Below are positions 20,914 through 29,550 of a stretch of 64,000 nucleotides of DNA, piece after piece. The position numbers and the translations under genes are program-made. Numbering within the stretch: position 1 is the stretch's first letter; the number at the start of each line of letters is the position of its first letter. The DNA is from Collinsella sp. AF23-2. Lineage in GTDB: Bacteria; Actinomycetota; Coriobacteriia; Coriobacteriales; Coriobacteriaceae. The DNA lies in NCBI RefSeq assembly GCF_003459245.1, contig NZ_QRVG01000008.1, positions 2,006 through 66,005 of the forward strand, read 5' to 3'. The notes under the pieces are model-generated. The model was given only the letters and a program-made list of their open reading frames with translations. It did not search any database and was not told the origin of the DNA.

Positions 20914-22527
20914 ATGGCCATCATCAACAAGGGTATGTCCAGGCGTTCGTTCCTCGGCCTCACCGGCAGCGTCGCTGCTGTCGCGGGGCTTGGTCTCACC
21001 GGCTGCGGTGGCAGCTCCAGCGACGAGGGTTCCGCTTCCGGTTCCACCGATTCCGCCAACCGTGGCGGCGGCGTGATCACCGCTGGTTCCGCTTACGCTC
21101 CGTCCAGCTTCGATCCCGCCAGCACCGGCTCCGCTGTGGGCCTGGGTGCTAACTGGCACGTCGTCGAGGGCCTCTACGGCATCGATTACCACGACTACAG
21201 CACCTTCAACGAGCTCGCCACCGACGATCCCAAGTCTGTGGACGACACCACTTTCGAGGTCACCATCCGCAAGGGTGCCAAGTTCTCCGATGGCACCGAG
21301 GTCACCGCTGACGATGTCGTTGCCTCCTACACCGCTTGCGCCGCTTCCGCTACCTATGCTCCGTTCTTCCAGCCCTTCGAGTCCATCGAGGCCAAGGACG
21401 CCAGCACCGTGACGGTCAAGACCAAGGTCCCCAACTTCTCCCTGCTCAAGGATCGTCTGGCCATCGTCCGCGTTACCCCGGCCACCCAGACCGAGGAGGA
21501 TCGCGCCAAGCAGCCGATCGGCTCCGGCCCCTGGATGTACGACTCTATCTCCGATACCGAGATCACCCTGGTTCCCAACCCCGAGTACAACGGTGAGTAT
21601 GCTGCCGAGGATAAGAAGATCCAGTACAGCATCCTGACCGACCCCACCGCTCGCGTTACCGCTCAGCAGGAGGGCTCCACGCTCGTTATGGAGCTCGTTA
21701 CCGCTGACGCCGTCGACCAGCTCGAGAGCGCCGGCTGCAAGATCGATAACGTTCAGGGTTTCGGCACCCGCTTCATCATGTTCAACGTCGCCAAGGAGCC
21801 TTGGAACAACGTCAAGGTCCGTCAGGCTGTCATGTATGCGCTCGACACCGAGAAGATGGTCAGCAACACCTTCGCCGGCCTTGCCACCGCTGCCAGCTGC
21901 TACCTGCCCAAGAGCTTCACCAACTATCATGAGGCTTCCACGGTGTACAAGACCGACGCCAAGAAGGCTAAGAAGCTCATCGAGGAGTCTGGCATCACCC
22001 CGGGTGCCATCACCCTGCGCACCACCGACAACGAGCAGATTAAGGGCATGGCCGCCCAGGTCAAGAACGACCTCGACGCTCTCGGCTTCGATGTGACCAT
22101 CCAGACCGATACCTCGCCGGCCACCTACGCTGCCATCGACGGCGGCGAGGCCTACGATATCCTCCTTGCCCCTGGCGATCCTTCCTGCTTCGGCGCCGAC
22201 CCCGACCTGCTGCTCAACTGGTGGTACGGCGACAACGTCTGGATGCAGACCCGTTGCCCGTGGAAGGAGTCCGCTGAGTGGCAGAAGCTCCACGGTCTCA
22301 TGGACGAGGCTCTTGCCGCCGAGGGCGACGAGCAGCAGAAGAAGTGGAACGAGTGCTTCGACATCATTGCCGACAACGCCGTTCTGTACCCCGTTGTCCA
22401 CGTCAAGACCGTCTCCGCTTCCTGGGACGATCCGTCCACTGCGCCCAACGGCGAGGCCCTCGATGGCTTCAAGGGCATCGGCACGACGAGCATGTCCTTC
22501 AGGGGCGTTGCGACCGTCAAGGCGTAA
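20914..22527 (+). CDS. ABC transporter substrate-binding lipoprotein, family 5 (probable sialic acid/SatA type)
   Basis: A 537-residue extracytoplasmic solute-binding protein of the SBP_bac_5 (peptide/nickel) family. The N-terminus has a twin-arginine SRRSFLGL motif and a lipobox LTGC, so export as a lipoprotein, possibly by Tat, is expected. The family 5 segment with GAKFSDGTEVTADDVVAS is present. By fold alone it would be called a dipeptide binder. Its operon carries NanA, NanK and NanE, and the Haemophilus-type SatABCD sialic acid importer uses this same binding-protein family, so sialic acid is the preferred substrate here by inference. ATG 20914 follows AGGAG. A hairpin after the gene would favour its expression over the membrane subunits. 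Confidence 0.82.
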   Translation: MAIINKGMSRRSFLGLTGSVAAVAGLGLTGCGGSSSDEGSASGSTDSANRGGGVITAGSAYAPSSFDPASTGSAVGLGANWHVVEGLYGIDYHDYSTFNELATDDPKSVDDTTFEVTIRKGAKFSDGTEVTADDVVASYTACAASATYAPFFQPFESIEAKDASTVTVKTKVPNFSLLKDRLAIVRVTPATQTEEDRAKQPIGSGPWMYDSISDTEITLVPNPEYNGEYAAEDKKIQYSILTDPTARVTAQQEGSTLVMELVTADAVDQLESAGCKIDNVQGFGTRFIMFNVAKEPWNNVKVRQAVMYALDTEKMVSNTFAGLATAASCYLPKSFTNYHEASTVYKTDAKKAKKLIEESGITPGAITLRTTDNEQIKGMAAQVKNDLDALGFDVTIQTDTSPATYAAIDGGEAYDILLAPGDPSCFGADPDLLLNWWYGDNVWMQTRCPWKESAEWQKLHGLMDEALAAEGDEQQKKWNECFDIIADNAVLYPVVHVKTVSASWDDPSTAPNGEALDGFKGIGTTSMSFRGVATVKA

Positions 22528-22589
22528 GACTCGCTTGAGTCTGTATGCAGGATGTCGGTCGTTGGGACCGTATCCTCATAGTTGAAACA

Positions 22590-22623
22590 AAGACCCGGGC
22601 GACCTCGATGTCGCTCGGGTCTT
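22590..22623 (+). terminator. Attenuating hairpin between binding protein and permease genes
   Basis: A 14-bp stem (AAGACCCGGGCGAC / GTCGCTCGGGTCTT, one G-T pair) with a 6-nt loop lies in the 157-nt gap. There is no strong T-run, so partial read-through or 3'-end protection of the binding-protein mRNA is likely. Confidence 0.65.
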
Positions 22624-22684
22624 GTAATGAGTATCCGTACTCATATACCAGTTGGTCCTACCGACAAAAGAAAGGGGAGAGAAC

Positions 22685-23641
22685 GTGAACAACTTGCTAC
22701 GTTTGATTGGAAGGCGTCTTGTGGCGCTGCCGATCATGGCATTGGGCGTCACCGTCCTGGTGTTCTTCCTTATGTCGTTCTCCAAGACCGACCCCGCCTA
22801 CACGGCGTTGGGTGACGGTGCCTCGCCCGAGGCGGTTGCCGAGTACCATGAGAAGTATGGTCTGGACGACCCCTGGCCCGTGCGCTACGTGCGCTATATG
22901 GGCGATTTGATCCATGGCGACATGGGCACCTATGGTGCTGCTCGCAACTCCGTTGCCAAGCGCATCTCCACGGCCCTGCCCGTCACGATGCAGCTGACCT
23001 TCATCGGCCTTGCCATCGGTGCGGTCGTTTCGTTTTTGCTCGGCGTCATCGCGGCACTGTATCGCGACAAATGGCCGGACCAAGTGATCCGCGTCTTTTC
23101 CATCGCCGGCTTGGCAACCCCGTCGTTCTGGCTTGCCGTTCTGTTGATCCTGCTGTTCTCTTCCTACCTTAAGGTGCTCCCGGCATCGGGTGCTCTGCCT
23201 CACTTCACCACGAATCCGGCTGGTTATCTGGGCCGCATGATTATGCCCGCCATCGCCTTGGCATTTCCGCTGACGGGCCAGATGACTCGTATCGTGCGTA
23301 CCGCCATGGTCGAGGAGCTCGACAAGGACTATGTCCGTATGGCTCGCGGCGCCGGCGTTCCCGAGAAGGTCGTCGTTGGCATCAACGTACTTCGCAATGC
23401 GCTGATCACCCCGGTCACCACCCTCGGTCTTAAGATCGGTTACCTCATGGGCGGCGCCGTCGTCATCGAGGTTATCTTCAACCTCCCCGGCATGGGCACC
23501 GCGATCCTGCAGGGCGTTCAGGGCAACGAGGCGAACCTGGTTCAGGGCGTCGTCATCGTCGTTGCTCTTGCCTTCATCATCATCAACATCGTGGTTGACA
23601 TGCTCTACCTGCTCATCAACCCGCGCATCAGGACGGTGTAG
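22685..23641 (+). CDS. ABC transporter permease, DppB type (sialic acid cluster)
   Basis: The first membrane subunit of the importer, 318 residues with about six hydrophobic helices. The binding-protein-dependent permease signature (RGAGVPEKVVVGINVLRNALITP, containing the EAA loop) faces the ATPase, and the N-terminus has the RRLVALPIMALGVTVLVFF pattern common to DppB. The start is most likely GTG at 22685 after AAAGGGGAGAG; the frame is open upstream to 22652. It is followed by the fused subunit 3 nt later. Confidence 0.87.
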   Translation: MNNLLRLIGRRLVALPIMALGVTVLVFFLMSFSKTDPAYTALGDGASPEAVAEYHEKYGLDDPWPVRYVRYMGDLIHGDMGTYGAARNSVAKRISTALPVTMQLTFIGLAIGAVVSFLLGVIAALYRDKWPDQVIRVFSIAGLATPSFWLAVLLILLFSSYLKVLPASGALPHFTTNPAGYLGRMIMPAIALAFPLTGQMTRIVRTAMVEELDKDYVRMARGAGVPEKVVVGINVLRNALITPVTTLGLKIGYLMGGAVVIEVIFNLPGMGTAILQGVQGNEANLVQGVVIVVALAFIIINIVVDMLYLLINPRIRTV

Positions 23642-23644
23642 ATT

Positions 23645-25660
23645 ATGGTAAAGATTCGAGAGAAGCAAACCGAGCAGCTCGAGAAGGCTGCCTCCAAGGG
23701 GCTCAAGCTCGGTGGCTGGAAGAAGATGACGCTGTCTTCTAAGATTGCCGCCGTCGTGTTGGTGCTGGTCGCCCTGACTGCGATTCTGGCACCCCTTCTT
23801 GCCCCCTATAGCCCGGTCGAGATCTTTACGGCTCGCCAGGCTCCCGGCAACGGATTTATCTTCGGTACCGACGATAAGGGTCGCGACATTCTGTCGCGCA
23901 TGCTCTACGGTGGTCGTTACTCGCTGATTATCGGCTTTGGCGCCACTGCCATGGCTCTGGTCTGCGGCTCGGTCGTGGGCGCCCTTGCGGCGGTTTCGCG
24001 CAAGGCCGTTTCCGAGACGATCATGCGTATCCTGGACATCATCATGTCTATCCCGGGCATCGCCCTCGCAGCCGTCTTCGTCTCCATCCTGGGCAACTCC
24101 GTGCCGTCGATCATCTTCGCCATCGGCTTTATGTACACTCCGCAGATTGCCCGTATCGTGCGCGCCAACATCGTGTCCGAGTACGGCGAGGACTATGTCC
24201 GCGCGGTCATCGTTTCCGGCGCCAAGGCTCCGTGGATTTTGATCAAGCATGTTCTGCGTAACTGCATCGCCCCGATCATGGTCTTCACCGTTACCCTGGT
24301 CGCCGACGCCATCATCTTCGAGGCCTCGCTGACCTTTATCGGCGCTGGTATCCAGGAGCCCACCGCTACCTGGGGCAACATCCTCGCCGACGCCCGCGGC
24401 GGCGTGCTCGCTGGCCGTTGGTGGCAGGCACTGTTCCCGGGTCTGGCCATCATGATCACCTGCCTGGCGCTCAACATCCTCTCCGAGGGCATTACCGACG
24501 CCATGGCCGCTGCTCCCTCCGCCGCCCTGGATCCGACCGATTCCTCCAAGCGTCGCGAGGCCGACCTGCTGGTCTCCGACCCCGTTCGCGCCTACAAGGA
24601 GCAGGCCCAGTCCCTCTCCGCTCGCCTTGGCGCCCTGCGCGATGTCGAGCTCAAGCGTGACGATCGCCATGTGCCTGACGAGTCTGTCGAACCGATTCTC
24701 TCGGTCCGTGACTTCTGCATTCAGTTCGAGCACCACGGCGATATCAACGTCGTCGACCATGTCAACTTTGACGTCCGTCCTGGTCAGACCATGGGCCTGG
24801 TGGGCGAGTCCGGTTGCGGTAAGTCCATCACCACGCTGGCCATCATGGGCCTGACCGACGATGACGAGCACCTTTCCGGCGAGGTCCTCTGGGAGGGCCG
24901 CGACCTGCTCAAGATGAGCAAGAAGGAGTGGTTCGGCCTGCGCGGTACCGATATCGCTATGGTCTATCAGGACGCCCTGTCCTCGCTCAACCCCTCCATG
25001 CTCATCTCTGCCCAGATGAAGCAGCTCACCAAGCGCGGCGGCACCCGCAGCGCCGAGGAACTTCTGGAGCTCGTGGGCCTCGACCCCAAGCGTACGCTCG
25101 AGAGCTACCCGCATGAGCTTTCCGGTGGCCAGCGTCAGCGTGTTCTGATTGCTATGGCCCTTACCCGCGACCCCAAGCTGGTCATCTGCGACGAGCCCAC
25201 GACCGCTCTGGACGTTACCGTCCAGAAGCAGGTCATCAAGCTGCTCAACGACCTTCAGGCCAAGCTCGGCTTTGCCATGATCTTCGTCTCGCATGACCTG
25301 GCGCTGGTCGCCGAGGTCGCCCATAACATCACGGTTATGTATGCCGGTCAGGTTATCGAGCAGGCACCCACCAAGGAGCTGCTCACCAACCCGATTCACG
25401 AGTACACCCGCGGTCTTCTGGGTTCCGTTCTGTCCATCGAGAGCGGTTCGGGCCGTCTGCACCAGGTGCCCGGCGCCGTTCCGAGCCCGCGCGATTTCCC
25501 CAAGGGCGATCGCTTCGCGCCCCGCTCGAGCCATCCGCGTATTGGCCTGGACACCCGTCCGGTCTTCAAGCGCGTGCCTGGCACCGAGCACTTCTATTCC
25601 GAGCTCCCCGACGAGGTGCTCAAGGCAAATGGTTTGACCCCTCACGCGGAGGTGATGTAG
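23645..25660 (+). CDS. Fused ABC transporter permease-ATPase (DppC-DppD, SatC-like)
   Basis: A 671-residue protein joining two subunits that are usually separate. Residues about 1-290 are a DppC-type permease (FGTDDKGRDILSRMLYG, six helices, an EAA loop around VSGAKAPWILIKHVLRN). A charged linker follows (about 290-345). The rest is an ATPase with P-loop GESGCGKS near 385, signature LSGGQRQR near 491 and Walker [13 protein letters not shown] near 514, then the C-terminal oligopeptide-type extension. There is one continuous frame, so this is a genuine fusion and not a sequencing merge. As I recall, the sialic acid importer SatABCD also has a fused SatC, which supports the substrate assignment. 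Confidence 0.88.
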   Translation: MVKIREKQTEQLEKAASKGLKLGGWKKMTLSSKIAAVVLVLVALTAILAPLLAPYSPVEIFTARQAPGNGFIFGTDDKGRDILSRMLYGGRYSLIIGFGATAMALVCGSVVGALAAVSRKAVSETIMRILDIIMSIPGIALAAVFVSILGNSVPSIIFAIGFMYTPQIARIVRANIVSEYGEDYVRAVIVSGAKAPWILIKHVLRNCIAPIMVFTVTLVADAIIFEASLTFIGAGIQEPTATWGNILADARGGVLAGRWWQALFPGLAIMITCLALNILSEGITDAMAAAPSAALDPTDSSKRREADLLVSDPVRAYKEQAQSLSARLGALRDVELKRDDRHVPDESVEPILSVRDFCIQFEHHGDINVVDHVNFDVRPGQTMGLVGESGCGKSITTLAIMGLTDDDEHLSGEVLWEGRDLLKMSKKEWFGLRGTDIAMVYQDALSSLNPSMLISAQMKQLTKRGGTRSAEELLELVGLDPKRTLESYPHELSGGQRQRVLIAMALTRDPKLVICDEPTTALDVTVQKQVIKLLNDLQAKLGFAMIFVSHDLALVAEVAHNITVMYAGQVIEQAPTKELLTNPIHEYTRGLLGSVLSIESGSGRLHQVPGAVPSPRDFPKGDRFAPRSSHPRIGLDTRPVFKRVPGTEHFYSELPDEVLKANGLTPHAEVM

Positions 25661-26488
25661 ATGAGCGAGACCGCAGTCAACGGCGTCGAGCCGATCATCT
25701 TCCTTGATGACGTTCACGTCACCTTTAGGACCCGTACCGGCTCGATCCTGCACCCCAACCTGGTTCACGCCGTCCAGGGTGTAACGATTAAGCTCATGCC
25801 CGGACAGACCATCGGCATCGTCGGCGAGTCCGGTTGCGGTAAGTCCACCACCGCCAACGTCATGTGCGGCCTGCAGGCCCCCACGAGCGGCAAGGTCTAC
25901 TTTAAGGGCAAGGACGTTACCAAACGTACCGCCGAGGACCGTCGCCACATGGGTCGCGTCATCTCGGTCGTGTTCCAGAACCCGGCCACGGCGCTCAACC
26001 CCCGCATGGTCGTTCGCGAGCAGCTGCTCGATCCCATGCGCGTCCACAACTTGGGCACCGAAGCCGAGCAGGAGAAGCGCGTCAAGGAACTCCTGGAGCT
26101 CACCGGTCTGCCCAGCTCCGCCGCCGAGGTTCTTCCCGGTCAGCTTTCGGGCGGCCAGCGCCAGCGCGTCGCAATTGCCCGTGCCCTGTCGCTGAACCCC
26201 GATGCCATCATCGCCGACGAGCCCACCTCGGCTCTGGACGTTTCGGTCCGCGCGCAGATTCTGAACCTGCTGACCGACCTTAAGAAGGAGCTCGGCCTGG
26301 CCATGGTGTTCATCAGCCATGACATCCAGACGGTCCGCTATATCTCTGACGACATCATCGTTATGAATGGCGGCAAGATCGTCGAGCAGGGCGAGGCCAA
26401 GCAGGTCTTCCAGCACCCCCAGGACCCCTACACCAAGATGCTGCTCGGCGCTGCGCCGTCGCTGCTGCATCCCAAGCTCGGCGAGTAG
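25661..26488 (+). CDS. ABC transporter ATP-binding protein, DppF type (SatD-like)
   Basis: The second ATPase of the importer, 275 residues. P-loop GESGCGKSTT lies at about residue 55, Q-loop VFQNPATALNP, signature LSGGQRQRVAIARAL and Walker B IIADEPTSALD follow. The short C-terminus lacks most of the oligopeptide-type cysteine-rich tail seen in the opp ATPases at 42.7-44.8 kb. The ATG follows the stop of the fused permease-ATPase gene without any spacer, so the two are translationally coupled. Confidence 0.88.
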   Translation: MSETAVNGVEPIIFLDDVHVTFRTRTGSILHPNLVHAVQGVTIKLMPGQTIGIVGESGCGKSTTANVMCGLQAPTSGKVYFKGKDVTKRTAEDRRHMGRVISVVFQNPATALNPRMVVREQLLDPMRVHNLGTEAEQEKRVKELLELTGLPSSAAEVLPGQLSGGQRQRVAIARALSLNPDAIIADEPTSALDVSVRAQILNLLTDLKKELGLAMVFISHDIQTVRYISDDIIVMNGGKIVEQGEAKQVFQHPQDPYTKMLLGAAPSLLHPKLGE

Positions 26489-26504
26489 CCTCGCTTTCCC
26501 TCCC

Positions 26505-26532
26505 GTGCGCCCGGTTCCCTTGCCGGGCGCAC
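26505..26532 (+). terminator. Hairpin between transporter and esterase genes
   Basis: A 10-bp perfect stem GTGCGCCCGG / CCGGGCGCAC with an 8-nt loop lies in the 80-nt gap. There is no T-run, so it may only attenuate or protect the upstream transcript. Confidence 0.5.
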
Positions 26533-26568
26533 CTCCGTTGCGATTTCGAAAGGTTGGGTTCACGAGCC

Positions 26569-27546
26569 ATGCCAAGTGCTCAGGAGCTACAACAGCAATT
26601 TGGTGAATATCGAGGCGCTATGCCCCGTCCATCGGATTTCGATCTCTTTTGGAAGGACCGCATGGCCGAGGCCGACGCCGTCGGGCTTGACTATGCGATC
26701 GAGACGGCATCGGTCACCGATGCCGTGACCTGCCAGCTTTTCGACCTCTGGTATACCGGCATGTGTGGCGCTCGCCTGCATGCCAAGTACCTTAAACCCG
26801 TCTCGGACGAGCCCGTGCCATTGGTACTTCAGTTCCATGGGTATCCGGGTGCAAGCCGCAGCTGGTTTGAGCAGGCGTCGTTTGCGGGCATGGGCATGGC
26901 ACTCATCGCCCTCGACTGCCCCGGCCAAGGAGGTCCCTCCGAGGACATTGGTGGATTTGAGGGCACAACGGTCGCGGGCCATATCGTCGCCGGTATCGAC
27001 GGCGATCCGGCCAACCTCTACTATGTCCGCTTGCACCAAGATATTCGCATCCTGTGCCGCATCGTTCGCGAGCTCGAGGGCATCGATCTTGCCCGTGTGT
27101 TTGTGAACGGCGCGTCGCAGGGCGGCGGTTTGGGCATTGCGACCTGTGCACTTAACAGCGAGCTTATCAATCGCGCCGCCATCCTCTATCCCTTCCTGTC
27201 GGATTTCCGCCTGGTCTGGGATTTGGATGCCGACGACATTGCCTACGAGGGCCTGCGCTATTGGTCTCGCTGGTTTGACGAGGACTCGACTCGTATCGAC
27301 GAAGCCTATGCCAAGCTGGCGTACTTCGATTCCAAGAACTTTGCCCCTATGGTCAAATGCCCCGTGCTGTTTGGCACCGGCACAGCCGATACCGTCTGTC
27401 CGCCAGCGACGCAGTTTGCGGTCTATAACAACCTGACCTGTGAAAAGCGTCATGAGTTCTTTGAAGGCTTTGGCCACGAGGAGATTCAGGATTTTGACGA
27501 TCTGATCATTCCGTTTTTCTGCAAGGGAGGGGAGGCTCATGTCTAA
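26569..27546 (+). CDS. Acetylesterase, acetylxylan esterase/cephalosporin-C deacetylase (AXE1) family
   Basis: An alpha/beta hydrolase of 325 residues. The nucleophile elbow GASQGG holds Ser183; the oxyanion side QFHGYPGASRSW, the Asp of GTADTVCPP and the His of GFGHEE complete a plausible triad. In the sialic-acid operon its likely substrate is O-acetylated sialic acid, which must be deacetylated before NanA can act; pneumococcal Axe, a relative, has been reported to deacetylate sialic acids. No signal peptide is seen, so it works in the cytosol. The start is uncertain: ATG 26569 is preferred, with a TTG at 26554 closer to the AAAGG ribosome site. Confidence 0.8.
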   Translation: MPSAQELQQQFGEYRGAMPRPSDFDLFWKDRMAEADAVGLDYAIETASVTDAVTCQLFDLWYTGMCGARLHAKYLKPVSDEPVPLVLQFHGYPGASRSWFEQASFAGMGMALIALDCPGQGGPSEDIGGFEGTTVAGHIVAGIDGDPANLYYVRLHQDIRILCRIVRELEGIDLARVFVNGASQGGGLGIATCALNSELINRAAILYPFLSDFRLVWDLDADDIAYEGLRYWSRWFDEDSTRIDEAYAKLAYFDSKNFAPMVKCPVLFGTGTADTVCPPATQFAVYNNLTCEKRHEFFEGFGHEEIQDFDDLIIPFFCKGGEAHV

Positions 27547-28390
27547 GTGCGAGAGCAATGTCAATGAGCTGATTGTCTCCGACCTTGTGGGGATTCCCGG
27601 AACGGTCTCGTCAAGGCTCGCTGATTTCCGGGATTGGCGCGGTGATGCTTCTGCGGATGTTTCCGAATTAGAGATAGCCGCTTCGGACCTTGAGGTTTGC
27701 GGGCCGAGTATTACGGCGATCGATTTTGCCAATCCGTATGCCCGCTACTCCGAGGTTTCCTTTGAGCTTGGTGGCGATGTGGTCCACGCACGTTTGATCG
27801 AGCCTGCCGGTCGCGCCCGAGCATCCGAGCTTGTGCCGCTATGTCTGATGTTTCACGACATCGACCGACCCGTGCGGGGATGGCATCACATGACGAGGTT
27901 TGCGGCCATGGGATATGCCGTGCTTGCGCTGGACGATGAGGCGATTGGATCCAGCGAGCTGCAGCAGGGGATTGCCTCTCCTGCTTTTGTCAAGCGCGTC
28001 CGTTGGGGTTGCGCGATGGCGAAGGTGGCGCGCAATCTTGATGGCGTGGACCCCGACCGCATCTTTGCATGGGGCGAGGGCCTTGGCGGCGGAGTCGCGC
28101 TGGCGGTTTCTGCTCTGGACGAGCGGGGCCTCGCCTGCACGGCGGTTGCCAATCCAATTCCCGGTGGCCTCGAGGCGTTGTCGTCTCGGGTGCGTGGATC
28201 GGTGCTCATGGGCACATCGCTCATGGATGCCGTGAGTGATCCCAAGGGCCAGTTTGCCGTATTCAACGGTCTTGAGTGTGACCGGAGGCATATCATCTAT
28301 GCCAAATACGCTCATGAGCGCATCAACGCGTTCGAAAACGAAGTCATCGACTTTTTTAACCAAACGTTCTACCCGTGTTCTTTGGCCTAG
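27539..28390 (+). CDS. Divergent AXE1-family paralogue lacking the serine nucleophile
   Basis: A 283-residue homologue of the preceding esterase, overlapping it by 8 bases (ATGTCTAA). The nucleophile elbow reads WGEGLGGG where the neighbour has NGASQGGG, so the catalytic Ser is replaced by Gly181. The segment following the elbow is shorter by roughly 45 residues (the neighbour's WDLDADDIAY to KNFAP part is missing), while the Asp-bearing GTSLMDAVSDP, the QFAVFNGLECDRRH stretch and a C-terminal His (YAHER) remain. It is therefore probably not an esterase. A role as a binding or regulatory partner of the intact enzyme is possible but unproven. Confidence 0.7.
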   Translation: MSKCESNVNELIVSDLVGIPGTVSSRLADFRDWRGDASADVSELEIAASDLEVCGPSITAIDFANPYARYSEVSFELGGDVVHARLIEPAGRARASELVPLCLMFHDIDRPVRGWHHMTRFAAMGYAVLALDDEAIGSSELQQGIASPAFVKRVRWGCAMAKVARNLDGVDPDRIFAWGEGLGGGVALAVSALDERGLACTAVANPIPGGLEALSSRVRGSVLMGTSLMDAVSDPKGQFAVFNGLECDRRHIIYAKYAHERINAFENEVIDFFNQTFYPCSLA

Positions 28391-28458
28391 ACGGCCTGGA
28401 CACTGCCAACAAGAGTGGGTGGCATAGGGCCGCCCGCCAGACAACTAAGGAGATTCTT

Positions 28459-29379
28459 GTGGCAACTCAGAAATTCACCGGCGTTATCCCTCCCGTCGTT
28501 GTTCCCGATACCGAAGATCACCAGCTCGATGTTGTCTCCTTTGAGCGCAGCATCAACCGCATGATCGATGCCGGCGTCGATGGCCTGTTCTTCCTGGGAT
28601 CCTCGGGCGAGGTCGTCTTCTCCACCGACGAGCGCCGTCGCCAGATTATCGCCGAGGCCGTGCGCATCGTCGATCACCGCGTGCCTGTTCTGGTCGGCAT
28701 CATCGATACCGAGACCGAGCGCATGATCGAGCACGGTAAGGTCGCTCAGGAGCTGGGCGCCGATGCGCTTGTCGCCACCTGCCCGTTCTATGCCCTGCAG
28801 GGCATGACCGAGGTCGAGGAGCACTTCCGCATCCTGCACGAGGAGCTCGACCTGCCCATCTTTGCCTATGACATTCCCGTCTGCGTTCACACCAAGCTCC
28901 CCTGGAAGCTCCTTGCCAAGCTCGGCGCCGAGGGCGTCCTTGCTGGCGTCAAGGATTCCTCGGGTGATGACATCTCGTTCCGCTACCTCGTTCAGGAGAA
29001 CGAGAAGAACGGCCATCCGATGAGTATCCTCACCGGTCACGAGGTTGTCGTCGACGGCGCTTACCTCGGTGGCGCCGACGGTTCTGTCCCGGGCCTTGCC
29101 AACGTTGAGCCCGAGGGCTACGTGCGCCAGTGGAAGGCCGCTCAGGCCGGTGACTGGGCTACCGTCAAGGCCGAGCAGGATCGCCTCAACGAGATCTCCC
29201 ACATCTGGGATGTCACCTCGGGCGTCCAGGGCTATGCCGGTGGCGTCGGCGCCTTCAAGACCGCTATGAACCTCATGGGCATCTTCGACAGCCCGACCAT
29301 GCCGCGCCCGGTGAAGGCCATGACCGGCGAGAACGTCGAGGCGATTAGGAAGGTCCTTCAGGACAACGGTCTCCTGTAA
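28459..29379 (+). CDS. nanA: N-acetylneuraminate lyase (DapA/NAL family)
   Basis: A (beta/alpha)8 class I aldolase, 306 residues, expected to split N-acetylneuraminate into ManNAc and pyruvate through a Schiff base. The family motif FLGSSGE (carboxylate binding), the general acid Tyr in FAYDIP and the Schiff-base Lys in GVKDSSGD are visible. DapA and NAL members cannot be separated by these motifs alone; the neighbours NanK and NanE decide in favour of NanA. The GTG start at 28459 follows AAGGAGA; the frame extends upstream without a ribosome site. A strong hairpin follows the gene. Confidence 0.82.
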   Translation: MATQKFTGVIPPVVVPDTEDHQLDVVSFERSINRMIDAGVDGLFFLGSSGEVVFSTDERRRQIIAEAVRIVDHRVPVLVGIIDTETERMIEHGKVAQELGADALVATCPFYALQGMTEVEEHFRILHEELDLPIFAYDIPVCVHTKLPWKLLAKLGAEGVLAGVKDSSGDDISFRYLVQENEKNGHPMSILTGHEVVVDGAYLGGADGSVPGLANVEPEGYVRQWKAAQAGDWATVKAEQDRLNEISHIWDVTSGVQGYAGGVGAFKTAMNLMGIFDSPTMPRPVKAMTGENVEAIRKVLQDNGLL

Positions 29380-29408
29380 AGCTTCCCAGGCACCCGACCT
29401 CGCCGTTC

Positions 29409-29450
29409 AACCGTGTGGCCATGACCCATTAGGTCAATGGCCACACGGTT
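29409..29450 (+). terminator. Terminator or attenuator after nanA
   Basis: An 18-19-nt stem (AACCGTGTGGCCATGACC / GGTCAATGGCCACACGGTT, one bulge) with a short loop is followed by TTTCTC. It separates nanA from nanK by 171 nt, so the kinase and epimerase may have reduced or separate expression. Confidence 0.75.
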
Positions 29451-29550
29451 TCTCGGCGATCTCGGACACCTGGAAAACCTTTACTGCGCTGTGACGGCTA
29501 GCCTGACGGCGCATTTCCTGTAGTTGTTTTTATCTCCGAAGGAGAGCGAC

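Noticed and set aside
22697..26575. A 1292-residue open frame on the minus strand across the sialic-acid transporter genes
   Set aside because: It is antisense to four well-supported genes with clear family motifs, is rich in low-information G/D/H-type residues expected from reverse reading of high-GC codons, and has no recognisable domain.
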